The notes under the pieces are model-generated. The model did not search any database and was not told the DNA's origin. It was given only the letters and a program-made list of their open reading frames with translations. Positions 35,443-45,326 of a stretch of DNA of 64,000 nt are shown here, one piece after another; within the stretch, counting starts at the first letter, position 1, and the number at the start of each line of letters is the position of its first letter. The translations under genes were made by a program, and so were the position numbers. Origin of the DNA: SSC3 sp963769585 (GTDB lineage Bacteria > Actinomycetota > Actinomycetes > Propionibacteriales > Nocardioidaceae); NCBI GenBank assembly GCA_963769585.1, contig CAVYMJ010000006.1, positions 744,001-808,000 on the forward strand, written 5' to 3'.

Positions 35443-36660
35443 ATGAATGAGCCTTCAAGCGCCGGTCCGGTCTACCTCGACCACGCCGCGACGACCCCGA
35501 TGCACGCGGACGCGTACGCCGCGATGACCGCGCAGCTTCGTCGTACCGGTAACGCCTCGTCACTGCATGCCTCCGGCCGTGCCGCTCGCCGGGTCGTGGA
35601 GGAGTCCCGCGAGACGATCGCGCGGGCGATCGGCTGTCGTCCGGGCGAGGTCGTCTTCACCTCCGGCGGCACAGAGTCCGACAACCTTGCGTTGAAGGGG
35701 CTCTACTGGGCGCGTCGGGCCCAGGACGCGCGGCGTACCCGCATCCTGACCTCGGCCATCGAGCACCATGCTGTCCTCGACCCGCTGGTGTGGCTTGCCG
35801 AGCAGGAGGGCGCTGAGGTCGAGCTGCTTCCTGTGAACGCCTGCGGCGAGCTCCTCGTCAACGCATTCCGTGAGGCGGTCGAGCGCGACCCTGAGTCCGT
35901 CGCCCTGGTCAGCGTGATGTGGGCCAACAACGAGGTCGGCACCCTGCAGCCGCTTGCCGACGTGGTGGAGATCGCTCACGCGCATGGCATCCCGGTACAC
36001 ACCGACGCGGTCCAAGCGGTCGGGCAGGTTCCTGTCGACTTCGCCCACTCCGGGGTCGACGCTCTGACGTTCACTGCTCACAAGCTGGGCGGACCGTACG
36101 GCGTGGGGGCGCTCGTCGTACGGCGGGACCTGACGGTCACTCCGCTACAGCACGGCGGTGGACAGGAGCGGGACATCAGGTCCGGCACCATCGACGTGCC
36201 CGCGATCGCCGGCTTCGCCGTGGCAACCGAGCTGGCGGTCAAGCAGCAGCACGAACACGCGATGCGCGTCTCGCATCTGCGCGACGACCTGGTTGCCCGG
36301 GTGCGAGCCCTGGTCCCTGATGCAGCGCTCAACGGCGACGGCTCCTGCTCCCTGGACAAACGACTCCCCGGCAACGCCCATCTTGTCTTCCCCGGCTGCG
36401 AGGGGGACTCGCTGCTGATGCTGCTCGATGCGCGCGGAATCGAGTGCTCGACCGGCTCGGCCTGCTCGGCGGGCGTCCCCCAGGCCTCACACGTCCTGCT
36501 GGCGATGGGCTGCAGCCAGGAGAAGGCACGCTCCTCCCTGCGCTTCTCGCTGGGCCACACCACAACGGCCGCCGACATCGATGCTCTCGTCACGGCGATC
36601 GCGCCCGTTGTGGAGCGGGCCAAGGCGGCCGGCGTCACAGCCGGGCTCACCGGGTTATGA
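35443..36660 (+). CDS. iscS: cysteine desulfurase (IscS/NifS type)
   Basis: 405 aa from the ATG at 35443; the frame is open further upstream only because of the tandem repeat. PLP-dependent aminotransferase fold: VYLDHAATTPMH, FTSGGTESDNLALKG, SAIEHHAVLD, the PLP lysine in FTAHKLGGPYG and the sulfur-accepting cysteine in STGSACSAGVP. It supplies sulfane sulfur to MnmA, encoded next with an ATGA overlap, and probably to Fe-S assembly. Confidence 0.94.
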   Translation: MNEPSSAGPVYLDHAATTPMHADAYAAMTAQLRRTGNASSLHASGRAARRVVEESRETIARAIGCRPGEVVFTSGGTESDNLALKGLYWARRAQDARRTRILTSAIEHHAVLDPLVWLAEQEGAEVELLPVNACGELLVNAFREAVERDPESVALVSVMWANNEVGTLQPLADVVEIAHAHGIPVHTDAVQAVGQVPVDFAHSGVDALTFTAHKLGGPYGVGALVVRRDLTVTPLQHGGGQERDIRSGTIDVPAIAGFAVATELAVKQQHEHAMRVSHLRDDLVARVRALVPDAALNGDGSCSLDKRLPGNAHLVFPGCEGDSLLMLLDARGIECSTGSACSAGVPQASHVLLAMGCSQEKARSSLRFSLGHTTTAADIDALVTAIAPVVERAKAAGVTAGLTGL

Positions 36661-37733
36661 GGGTCATCGCTGCCATGTCGGGCGGCGTCGACTCCGCGGT
36701 CGCTGCTGCACGGGCGGTCGACGCGGGCCACGACGTGACGGGCATCCACCTGGCTCTGTCCCGAAACCCGAAGTCGTACCGCACCGGGGCGCGCGGCTGC
36801 TGCACGATCGAGGACGCGAACGACGCCCGCCGGGCGGCCGATCAGATCGGGATCCCCTTCTACGTGTGGGATCTGTCTGACCGCTTCCACCAGGACGTGG
36901 TCGAGGACTTCACCAGTGAGTACGTCGCTGGCCGCACCCCCAACCCCTGTCTGCGCTGCAACGAGAAGATCAAGTTCGCCGCCGTGCTCGAACGAGCCGT
37001 TGCGCTGGGGTACGACGCGGTAGCGACCGGCCATTACGCCACGCTGCGGGAGAACGACGGCGTCGTCGAGATGCACCGCGCCACGGACCCGGACAAGGAC
37101 CAGTCCTACGTGCTCGGGGTGCTCACCCAGACCCAGCTGCGACACTCGCTCTTCCCCCTCGGTGACTCGCGTAAGCAGGACGTCCGGCGCGAAGCGGCCG
37201 TCCGCGGGATCCAGGTAGCGCAGAAGCCGGACTCTCACGACATCTGCTTCATCTCCGACGGCGACACCGGCGGCTGGCTGCGGGAGAAGGTGGGCGCGTC
37301 CACGGGCGTGATCGTCGACCACGCGTCGGGCGAGGTGCTCGGTGCCCACGAGGGCTCTTTCGGGTTCACCATCGGCCAGCGGAAGGGGCTCCGCATCGGC
37401 CGGCCCACTGCGGACGGCCAGCCGCGCTATGTGCTCGACATCGAGCCGGTCTCCGGCACGGTCACAGTGGGTCCGCGTGCTGCCCTCACTGTCGATCGGA
37501 TCCAGGGGATCAGACCGCGCTGGTGCGGTACGGCGCCCTCAGCGATGGACGGCACCGTTCAGCTTCGCGCTCACGGCGACGAGCACCGGGCGTCCGTCAC
37601 CGTCACTGACGAGGCGGTCTCGATCGAGCTGGTCGACCCGGCGCAGGGGATCGCCCCGGGGCAGGCAGCGGTGATCTACGACGGCACCCGAGTCGTGGGC
37701 TCGTGCACGATCGCGTCGACGGCGCGAGCGTGA
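36657..37733 (+). CDS. mnmA: tRNA-uridine 2-sulfurtransferase
   Basis: 358 aa from the ATG at 36657 (ATGA overlap with iscS). PP-loop MSGGVDSAVAAA, the first catalytic cysteine in PNPCLRCNEKIKF, and the second in SHDICFISDGD. It makes 2-thiouridine at tRNA wobble position 34 with sulfur from IscS. It is coupled to the next gene by a GTGA overlap. Confidence 0.95.
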   Translation: MRVIAAMSGGVDSAVAAARAVDAGHDVTGIHLALSRNPKSYRTGARGCCTIEDANDARRAADQIGIPFYVWDLSDRFHQDVVEDFTSEYVAGRTPNPCLRCNEKIKFAAVLERAVALGYDAVATGHYATLRENDGVVEMHRATDPDKDQSYVLGVLTQTQLRHSLFPLGDSRKQDVRREAAVRGIQVAQKPDSHDICFISDGDTGGWLREKVGASTGVIVDHASGEVLGAHEGSFGFTIGQRKGLRIGRPTADGQPRYVLDIEPVSGTVTVGPRAALTVDRIQGIRPRWCGTAPSAMDGTVQLRAHGDEHRASVTVTDEAVSIELVDPAQGIAPGQAAVIYDGTRVVGSCTIASTARA

Positions 37734-38707
37734 CCCTCTCCAGTGGCGTCGGGTCGATGCCCGGCGAGGACGCACGTGACTACGACGAGGCGGTCCGGGT
37801 CGTCCTCGGGCAGCTGACGCTTCCGTACCTGCCCGAGCTGCCGGGCCGTGGCGCGCAGGCGAACATGACCGGTCGGGCCCTGGCCGTGGTTGCCGAGCTC
37901 GGGGCCGACCTGCAGCCCGCCGGCTGGCGTCTGACCGGCGCCGGCGGAGGGGTCGACCAGCGGCGCGCGAAGTCGCTGCTGGCCCAGGACCTGGACGCCT
38001 TCGAGGAGCAGACCCAGGGGCTGACCGGCCCGGTCAAGATCCAGGTGGTGGGCCCATGGACGCTGGCGGCGACCGTCGAACGTCCCCGGGGCGACCGGGT
38101 CCTGGCCGATCACGGAGCCAGACGCGAGCTCGCCCAGGCCCTGGCAGCCGGGCTGTCTGAGCATGTCGCCGACGTACGCCGGCGGGTTCCGGGAGCCGAA
38201 GTCATCGTGCAGCTGGACGAACCGTCGCTGCCGGCGGTGCTCGCCGCACGGATCCCGACGGCCTCCGGCTTCGGTCGGCACCGCGCGGTCGACGCACAGG
38301 GTGTCGCCCCTGCACTGGAGGAGGTGTGCGCTGCCGTCACTGCCGCGGGTGCCACGCCGGTCGTGCACTGCTGCGCTGCCGATGCTCCGATCGAGCTGCT
38401 GGTGCGGACGGGTGCCCAGGGGGTCAGCGTGGACGCCTCCCTCCTGGCGGCGGCCGGGTATGACGCGGTCGCGACCGCACTCGAAGCCGGGCACTGGGTG
38501 TTCCTCGGCGTCGTGCCGACCAGCCCAGTGGCGCTGACCCAGAAGCAGGTCACCGAACGGGCCGAGCGCTTCCTGGAGATGGTGGGACTCGATCCCAGCG
38601 AACGACTGGTGCTGACTCCCGCCTGTGGCCTGGCCGGCGCGGAGCCCGCCTGGACCCGGGAGGCCCTGGCCCTGGTCGCCGCGGGCGCGAAGGACCTCGG
38701 AGCCTGA
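37730..38707 (+). CDS. MetE-like methionine synthase family protein
   Basis: 325 aa from the GTG at 37730. It is equivalent to only the C-terminal barrel of cobalamin-independent methionine synthase. VIVQLDEPSLPAVL, VVHCCAADAP (zinc His-x-Cys type) and LTPACGLAG (last zinc Cys) are present. A short protein of this kind sits before ligA in actinobacteria (Rv3015c in M. tuberculosis, as I recall). Whether it methylates homocysteine or has another thiol substrate is open. A strong hairpin follows. Confidence 0.82.
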   Translation: MTLSSGVGSMPGEDARDYDEAVRVVLGQLTLPYLPELPGRGAQANMTGRALAVVAELGADLQPAGWRLTGAGGGVDQRRAKSLLAQDLDAFEEQTQGLTGPVKIQVVGPWTLAATVERPRGDRVLADHGARRELAQALAAGLSEHVADVRRRVPGAEVIVQLDEPSLPAVLAARIPTASGFGRHRAVDAQGVAPALEEVCAAVTAAGATPVVHCCAADAPIELLVRTGAQGVSVDASLLAAAGYDAVATALEAGHWVFLGVVPTSPVALTQKQVTERAERFLEMVGLDPSERLVLTPACGLAGAEPAWTREALALVAAGAKDLGA

Positions 38708-38753
38708 CTTTCCAGGGCTGACCTGAGGTGCACGGCTGAGCTGCGCCAGACGG

Positions 38754-38799
38754 CGCGAGCCCCGGTGGTCGACCGCTGGGCCGAACACCGGGGCTCGCG
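38754..38799. terminator. bidirectional hairpin terminator
   Basis: A perfect 14-bp stem CGCGAGCCCCGGTG / CACCGGGGCTCGCG with an 18-nt loop separates the converging MetE-like and DHA2-transporter genes. No T-tract. Confidence 0.6.
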
Positions 38800-38810
38800 T
38801 GGGGCTGCCC

Positions 38811-40424
38811 TCAGCCGACCGGCACACCCGGCTCGGGGCCGTCGGTGGCTAGCTCCTGGTGCTTCACGTTGAGGAAGACCAAGGCGATCGCCGAGGCGAC
38901 CAGGATCATGAACGAGCCGACCAGGAAAGCATTGGTGGCGCCTTCGGTGAAGACCACCTGGCGCACCAGCAGGGCTGCCGCCTGCGGGTCGGTCGGCAGC
39001 CCGGCATTCGGGCCGAGCCGGTCCAGACCCGCGTTTATCGTGGCGAGCTTGTCGTTGCTGGCACCGATGGCCACCGTCGAGAGGATGGCGAGACCGAGCG
39101 CGCCGCCGATCTGCTGCATCGCGTTGAGCACCCCGGAGCCGATGCCCGAGTCCTCGCCGGCCACGCCGTGGACCGCGGTCAGGGTCAGCGGCACGAAGAC
39201 CAGGCCCATGCCGAACGACATCATCAGGATGAAGGGAAGCACGTTGGTCACGTACGTGGCGTCACTGCCGAGCCCGGGAAGGGTCGAGTCGAGCGGCATC
39301 CGGGAGAACCCGAACAGGGCGGCGCCCGCCAGCCCGGTTCCCAGCCCGGCGATCCAGCGTGGGTCGACATAGGAGATCACCCGCGATGCGATCGTTGCCG
39401 AGATCACGATGCCGAAGCTGAACGGGAGGAACGCGAAGCCTGTCCGCAGCGATGAGAAGCCCATCACCGTCTGCACGTAGAAGCTCAGGAAGTAGAACAT
39501 CGCGAACATCGCTGCAGGAACGATCATCATGACCGCAAAGCTCGTGGCCCGGGTGCGGTTGGCCAGGATGCGGAAGGGCATCAAAGGGTGCAGCACCCGA
39601 CGCTCGACGGCGACGAAGAGGGCGAGCAGAGCCACCCCGGCGGCCAGCGCGCCGATCGTGAACGGGTCACTCCAGCCGTGCGCAGCCTCGCTTGCCCGGC
39701 TGAAGCCGTAGACGAGGCTGATCAGGCCCAACGTCCCGGTCAAGGCGCCGGGAAGGTCGAGGTGGCCGCGCCGCGAGGCACTTTCGGTGAGGAGCCTGGG
39801 GGCGAGGAGTGCGGCGCCCAGACCGAACGGGACCACGATGAGGAAGGTCAGCCGCCAGCCCTCGAAGCTGAAGCCGAAGAGGCTCGGGTTGAGGCCGGTG
39901 AGCCAGCCGCCGAGGATCAGGCCGACTGCGGCTCCGGCTCCAGACATCGCGGCGTATACGGAGAAGGCGCGGTTGCGCTGCGGACCGGCCGGGAAGGTCG
40001 TGGTGATCAACGCGAGCGCGGTGGGAGCGGCGATCGCGGCACCGACACCCTGCAGCCCCCGTGCCGCCAGGAGCAGCGTCTCGTTCGAGGCGAGGCCGCC
40101 CAGAAGCGACGAGAGGCCGAACAGCGAGACCCCGATCGCGAAGAGCCGTCGACGTCCGTAGAGGTCACCGAGCCGCCCACCGAGCAGCAGCAGACCACCG
40201 AAGGAGAGCGCGTAGCCGGTGACGATCCAGGTGCGGCTGGTGTCGGAGAGGCCGAGGTCGGCCTGGATGTAGGGGAGGGCGATGTTGGCGATGGTGCTGT
40301 CCAGCACCACCATCAGTTGAGCCACAGAGATGAGCACCAGGGCCAGGCCCAGGTGCCGGGAGCCGGTCGTCGGAGGCGCCGCCTCCGGCTCGGTCGCTTC
40401 ACGAGCGAGGTCAGTCGTAGTCAT
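38811..40424 (-). CDS. DHA2-family (14-TMS) MFS drug exporter
   Basis: 537 aa from the ATG at 40424. N-terminal VAQLMVVLDSTIANIALPYIQADLG is the classical EmrB/QacA helix 1 motif (D1), then GGRLGDLYGRRRLF (motif A) and VGAAIAAPTALALITTTFP (motif C-like). It is a proton-coupled exporter of drugs or lipophilic compounds. A GAAAC-type operator lies about 70 bp upstream of the ATG and recurs before the TetR gene just upstream, so TetR control is very likely. Confidence 0.92.
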   Translation of the reverse strand: MTTTDLAREATEPEAAPPTTGSRHLGLALVLISVAQLMVVLDSTIANIALPYIQADLGLSDTSRTWIVTGYALSFGGLLLLGGRLGDLYGRRRLFAIGVSLFGLSSLLGGLASNETLLLAARGLQGVGAAIAAPTALALITTTFPAGPQRNRAFSVYAAMSGAGAAVGLILGGWLTGLNPSLFGFSFEGWRLTFLIVVPFGLGAALLAPRLLTESASRRGHLDLPGALTGTLGLISLVYGFSRASEAAHGWSDPFTIGALAAGVALLALFVAVERRVLHPLMPFRILANRTRATSFAVMMIVPAAMFAMFYFLSFYVQTVMGFSSLRTGFAFLPFSFGIVISATIASRVISYVDPRWIAGLGTGLAGAALFGFSRMPLDSTLPGLGSDATYVTNVLPFILMMSFGMGLVFVPLTLTAVHGVAGEDSGIGSGVLNAMQQIGGALGLAILSTVAIGASNDKLATINAGLDRLGPNAGLPTDPQAAALLVRQVVFTEGATNAFLVGSFMILVASAIALVFLNVKHQELATDGPEPGVPVG

Positions 40425-40480
40425 GGCACGTCCTTGGTGAGGTCGAGGCTCTGTCGCGGGAGGACCAGGTCCCACACCGC

Positions 40481-40510
40481 GTTTCACGGATGAAACGAAA
40501 CAGTTTCGTT
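40481..40510. promoter_or_regulatory. TetR-type operator upstream of DHA2 transporter
   Basis: The palindrome AACGAAAC-A-GTTTCGTT (40494-40510) is preceded by another inverted repeat GTTTCA-CGGA-TGAAAC (40481-40496). The GAAAC-N-GTTTC core is shared with the site upstream of the TetR gene. Confidence 0.7.
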
Positions 40511-40589
40511 CTAACCCAAGGTACGTCGAGATGCATGGGCCGTGCAAATGAATATCCGGGGCAGGTTGTGTGACCTGCCCCACGCCCGG

Positions 40590-41201
40590 TTAGCGAGGCT
40601 GGCAGCCCGTGGCGCAGGGAAGGATGATCGCGTCGATCACGCGCTCGACCGTGGCCTGGTCGATCGCCTCACCCAGGATGAACGTCCGGTGCAGCAGGAT
40701 TCCGGGCAGAGCCGGGCCAAGGAGCTCGATGTCGGCGTTCGCAGTGATCTCGCCCCGGGCCTGGGCCCGCTCGTAGATCCGCTGGGTGAGGGCGATCTTG
40801 GGCTTCAGGAACCGCTCGCGGAACTCGGTCTCGAAGTCGGCGTCGGTGTGCAGCGCGGTGATCACTGCTGCCAGGACCAGGGTGCTATCGCGCTCGGTAA
40901 GTCCGCCGTGACCGCAGAAGGTCGCCACCAGGTCGCCGCGCAGGCTGCCCGTGTCCACGTCCTCAGGGTCGGCGGCAGTCTTCGAGCTCATCACCGCGTC
41001 GACCACCAGGGACTGCTTGGAGTTCCAGCGGCGGTAGAGGGTGGCCTTGCTGGCCTTCGCGCGCAGGGCCACCGCGTCCATGGTGAGGCGGTCGTAGCCG
41101 TGCTCGATCAGGATCTCGACGGCAGCTTCGAGGATCTCGGCCTCGCGCTCGCCTTCGACCCTGGGGCGCGACGACTCGGGCGCGGCTGCGCGGGTGGCCA
41201 T
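40590..41201 (-). CDS. TetR-family transcriptional regulator
   Basis: 203 aa. HTH at about 20-65: EAEILEAAVEILIEHGYDRLTMDAVALRAKASKATLYRRWNSKQSLVVDAV. The C-terminal ligand domain resembles TetR_C_11/16. It is encoded just upstream of the DHA2 exporter on the same strand (165 bp gap) and probably represses both itself and the exporter through the matching GAAAC-N-GTTTC palindromes. Confidence 0.92.
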   Translation of the reverse strand: MATRAAAPESSRPRVEGEREAEILEAAVEILIEHGYDRLTMDAVALRAKASKATLYRRWNSKQSLVVDAVMSSKTAADPEDVDTGSLRGDLVATFCGHGGLTERDSTLVLAAVITALHTDADFETEFRERFLKPKIALTQRIYERAQARGEITANADIELLGPALPGILLHRTFILGEAIDQATVERVIDAIILPCATGCQPR

Positions 41202-41228
41202 TATCGACGCGCCTCCCTGGTCGAGTGG

Positions 41229-41248
41229 ATGAAACGAAACTGTTTCAT
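41229..41248. promoter_or_regulatory. TetR autoregulatory operator
   Basis: ATGAAACGAAACTGTTTCAT holds the same GAAAC-N-GTTTC core as the transporter site, 28-47 bp upstream of the TetR start codon. Confidence 0.7.
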
Positions 41249-41273
41249 AGTTAGAGTACCTGAGCCGCTGCCC

Positions 41274-41900
41274 TCAGACCAGTTGCGCGAGCGACTGCTC
41301 CACGGCGAAGCGGTTCCAGGCGCGGCGCCGGCGGAGCATGTAGTGACCGGCCTTGCCCATGTCGACCAGGGTCGCTGATGCGGCGGTCCCGGTAGCCCGG
41401 CGTACGTAGGCGTCGGTGTCCTTCAGCAGGGTGATCCGGTCGCGCCGGCCATGGGCTGCGGCGAGGTGCTTGCCGGCGAGCGGAGTCACGGGCTCACCCG
41501 CCGGGAACCACGGAGCCAGTGCGACCACCCCGACGACGTTCGGGTCGTCGGCGACAGCAGCGGAGGTGCGCCCGCCCATCGAGTGGCCCAGCATGACGAC
41601 CGGGATCGAGCCGTGGGCTCGGCGTACCTCGTCCAGCGCCCAGCGCGCGTCGGGAACCGGTGACGGCAGCTCGGCGTGGCCATGGTTCCAGCCCACGAAC
41701 CGGTAGCGCAGCAGCCAGATGTCGACGCCCGCCGCGTGGAAGTCGCTGCGTAGCCCGCGCATCATCAGCCAGGACCGGAGCCAGGCGCGGTTGCGGTCGC
41801 CCACCGGATCGGGGTTCTCCTCGGCGCCTCCGTGCAGCATCAGGACGAGCCCTCGCGGAGCGTTGCCCGAGGACGAGCGGGTCAGCGCGGGCTCATGCAT
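41274..41900 (-). CDS. alpha/beta hydrolase (DLH-like)
   Basis: 208 aa. GLVLMLHGGAEENP gives the oxyanion strand, VVMLGHSMGGRTSA the nucleophile serine, and GKAGHYMLRRR the catalytic histidine. No signal peptide. Its start faces the hydrogenase operon with 199 bp between them. Substrate unknown; no evident link to the hydrogenase beyond position. Confidence 0.82.
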   Translation of the reverse strand: MHEPALTRSSSGNAPRGLVLMLHGGAEENPDPVGDRNRAWLRSWLMMRGLRSDFHAAGVDIWLLRYRFVGWNHGHAELPSPVPDARWALDEVRRAHGSIPVVMLGHSMGGRTSAAVADDPNVVGVVALAPWFPAGEPVTPLAGKHLAAAHGRRDRITLLKDTDAYVRRATGTAASATLVDMGKAGHYMLRRRRAWNRFAVEQSLAQLV

Positions 41901-42099
41901 GGGTCGATCCTGTCAGGCCGGTGGTCATCAGCTCGGGGTTCGGTGCGGCCGAGCCGCTGGATGGTCGCGGGATCGGGGATTCTGCGATTGCCTCGAAAGG
42001 GAGCAGCCTCCGAGGCTTTCTTGGGTCTCACCTGTCTGGTCAGGATGGTCAGGCACGCCGGACTGCGGCATGTGACGTGACGAGCGGAGGCGGAAGACG
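41901..42099. other. divergent intergenic region ahead of the hydrogenase operon
   Basis: These 199 bp must hold the hydrogenase promoter. I see an inverted repeat GCCTCG (41991-41996) facing CGAGGC with an inner AGCCTC/GAGGCT stem, and a good Shine-Dalgarno GGAGGCGGAAG just before the hhyS ATG. No clear -35/-10 pair can be named. Confidence 0.35.
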
Positions 42100-43161
<1,062 letters not shown>

Positions 43162-43174
43162 GAAGGGAACCGCG

Positions 43175-44968
43175 ATGACGATCACCGAACCCCAGAAGAC
43201 GGGCAGCAAGAAGACCGATGTCGTCGAGATGGCGTGGGACCCGATCACCAGGATCGTCGGGAGCCTGGGGATCTACGCGTCCATCGACTTCAAGAAGAAG
43301 GAAGTTCGCGAGTGTCACAGCACCTCGTCGATCTTCCGGGGCTACAGCCTGTTCATGAAGGGCAAGGACCCCCGCGACGCACACTTCATCACCAGCAGGA
43401 TCTGCGGAATCTGCGGTGACAACCACGCGACCTGCTCGGTCTACAACCAGAACATGGCGTACGGCGTAGCGCCGCCGCACCTCGGCGAGTGGATCATCAA
43501 CCTGGGCGAGGCCGCGGAGTACATGTTCGACCACAACATCTTCCAGGAGAACCTGGTCGGCGTGGACTACTGCGAGCGGATGGTCAAGGAGACCAACCCC
43601 GGCGTACTTGACAAGGCCAACAACACCGAGGCGCCCAACGCTGGCATCCACGGCTACCGCACGATCGGCGACATCATGCGCTCGCTCAACCCGATCGAGG
43701 GTGAGTTCTACCGCGAGGCGCTCCAGGTCAGCCGGTACACCCGGGAGATGTTCTGCCTGATGGAGGGTCGTCACGTGCACCCCTCCACGCTCTACCCCGG
43801 CGGTGTCGGCACGACGGCGACAATCCAGCTGTTCACCGACTACCTGACCCGGCTGATGCGCTACGTGGAGTTCATGAAGAAGGTCGTGCCCCTGCACGAC
43901 GACCTGTTCGACTTCTTCTACGAGGCACTCCCCGGCTACGAGCACGTCGGCGAGCGCCGCATCCTGCTCGGTTGTTGGGGCAGCCTCAACGACCCGGCGT
44001 TCTGTGACTTCAAGTACGAGACGATGAGCGACTGGGGCCGCAAGATGTTCGTCACCCCGGGGATCGTCGTCGACGGCAAGCTCGTCACCAACGATCTGGT
44101 CGACATCAACCTCGGGATCCGCATCCTGCTCGGGCACTCCTACTACGAGGACTGGGTCAAGAGCGGACGCGAGACGTTCGTGACCCATGACCCGCTGGGC
44201 AACCCCGTCGACGCGCGGCACCCATGGAACCAGCACACGATTCCCAAGCCGGGCAAGCGGGACTGGGACAACAACTACTCCTGGACGATGTCTCCGCGCT
44301 GGTTCGACGGGAACGACCACTTGGCTCTGGACACCGGCGGCGGGCCGATCGCGCGCCTGTGGTCGACCGCGCTGAGCGGGCTGGTGGACTGCGGCTACGT
44401 CAAGGCGACCGGCTCGAGCGTGGTCATCAACCTGCCCAGGACGGCCCTGAAGCCCGAGGTCACCTTCGAGTGGAAGATCCCCAAGTGGAGCAACGCCCTG
44501 GAACGCAACCGCGCCCGGACCTACTTCCAGGCGTACGCCGCGGCCCTGGCACTGCACTTCAGTGAGAAGGCGCTGGAGGAGGTTCGCTCCGGGCGGACCG
44601 CGACCTGGACCAAGTTCGAGGTCCCGGACGAGGCGGTCAGCGTCGGGTTCACCGAGGCGGTACGCGGGGTGCTGAGCCACCACATGGTGATCAAGAAGGG
44701 CAAGATCGCCAACTACCACCCGTATCCGCCGACCCCGTGGAACGGCAGCGTGCGCGACACCTACGGAACTCCAGGGCCCTACGAGGACGCGGTGCAGAAC
44801 ACCCCGATCTTCGAGGAGAACCCGCCGGAGAACTTCAAGGGGATCGACATCATGCGCGCGGTGCGCAGCTTCGACCCGTGCCTGCCCTGTGGCGTGCACA
44901 TGTACACCGGCGGAGGCAAGGTCGTCGAGCAGCTGCACACGCCGACGACCCCGGTGAAGCCGTACTGA
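43175..44968 (+). CDS. hhyL: group 1h [NiFe]-hydrogenase large subunit
   Basis: 597 aa catalytic subunit. The L1 motif RICGICGDNH (Cys77, Cys80) and the L2 motif DPCLPCGVH (Cys569, Cys572) bind the NiFe centre. A 22-residue tail after His575 is the extension normally removed by the maturation protease, whose gene is in this operon. This group (formerly group 5) oxidises H2 at atmospheric levels in Streptomyces, Rhodococcus and Ralstonia, supporting starved cells. hypA follows after 10 nt. Confidence 0.97.
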   Translation: MTITEPQKTGSKKTDVVEMAWDPITRIVGSLGIYASIDFKKKEVRECHSTSSIFRGYSLFMKGKDPRDAHFITSRICGICGDNHATCSVYNQNMAYGVAPPHLGEWIINLGEAAEYMFDHNIFQENLVGVDYCERMVKETNPGVLDKANNTEAPNAGIHGYRTIGDIMRSLNPIEGEFYREALQVSRYTREMFCLMEGRHVHPSTLYPGGVGTTATIQLFTDYLTRLMRYVEFMKKVVPLHDDLFDFFYEALPGYEHVGERRILLGCWGSLNDPAFCDFKYETMSDWGRKMFVTPGIVVDGKLVTNDLVDINLGIRILLGHSYYEDWVKSGRETFVTHDPLGNPVDARHPWNQHTIPKPGKRDWDNNYSWTMSPRWFDGNDHLALDTGGGPIARLWSTALSGLVDCGYVKATGSSVVINLPRTALKPEVTFEWKIPKWSNALERNRARTYFQAYAAALALHFSEKALEEVRSGRTATWTKFEVPDEAVSVGFTEAVRGVLSHHMVIKKGKIANYHPYPPTPWNGSVRDTYGTPGPYEDAVQNTPIFEENPPENFKGIDIMRAVRSFDPCLPCGVHMYTGGGKVVEQLHTPTTPVKPY

Positions 44969-44978
44969 GGGCGGCCCG

Positions 44979-45326
44979 GTGCACGAGCTGGCCCTCACCC
45001 AGAGCCTCGTCGACCTGGTGGCCGAACGCACCCTCGGCCGCCAGGTCACGGCGGTTCATGTGAAGGTCGGCCTGCTGTCCGGCGTGGTGCCGGACGCGAT
45101 GGCCTTCTGCTTCGACGTGGCCACCCTGGAGACCCCGCTGGAGGGGGCGTCCCTGGTGCTCGAGGAGGTGCCGGGCAGGATCTCCTGCCGCGCCTGCGGA
45201 GCAGAGTCAGCCGCGCTGGACCTGATCCTGATCTGCGACTGCGGCAGCGCGGACGTGGTGCCGGTGGCAGGTCACGAGCTGACGCTCTCCTCGGTCGAGC
45301 TGGTCAAGGAGCCGACATGTGCCTGA
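44979..45326 (+). CDS. hypA: hydrogenase nickel-insertion protein HypA
   Basis: 115 aa from a GTG. N-terminal MHEL carries the nickel-binding His2. The zinc domain has CRAC, but the second motif reads ICDCGS, a CxC rather than the normal CxxC. It works with HypB to insert Ni into the large subunit. It overlaps hypB by 10 nt. Confidence 0.9.
   Translation: MHELALTQSLVDLVAERTLGRQVTAVHVKVGLLSGVVPDAMAFCFDVATLETPLEGASLVLEEVPGRISCRACGAESAALDLILICDCGSADVVPVAGHELTLSSVELVKEPTCA

Noticed and set aside
38811..41201. DHA2 transporter as part of the hydrogenase locus
   Set aside because: It has its own TetR regulator and operators and is separated by a hydrolase gene; proximity alone does not support a link.
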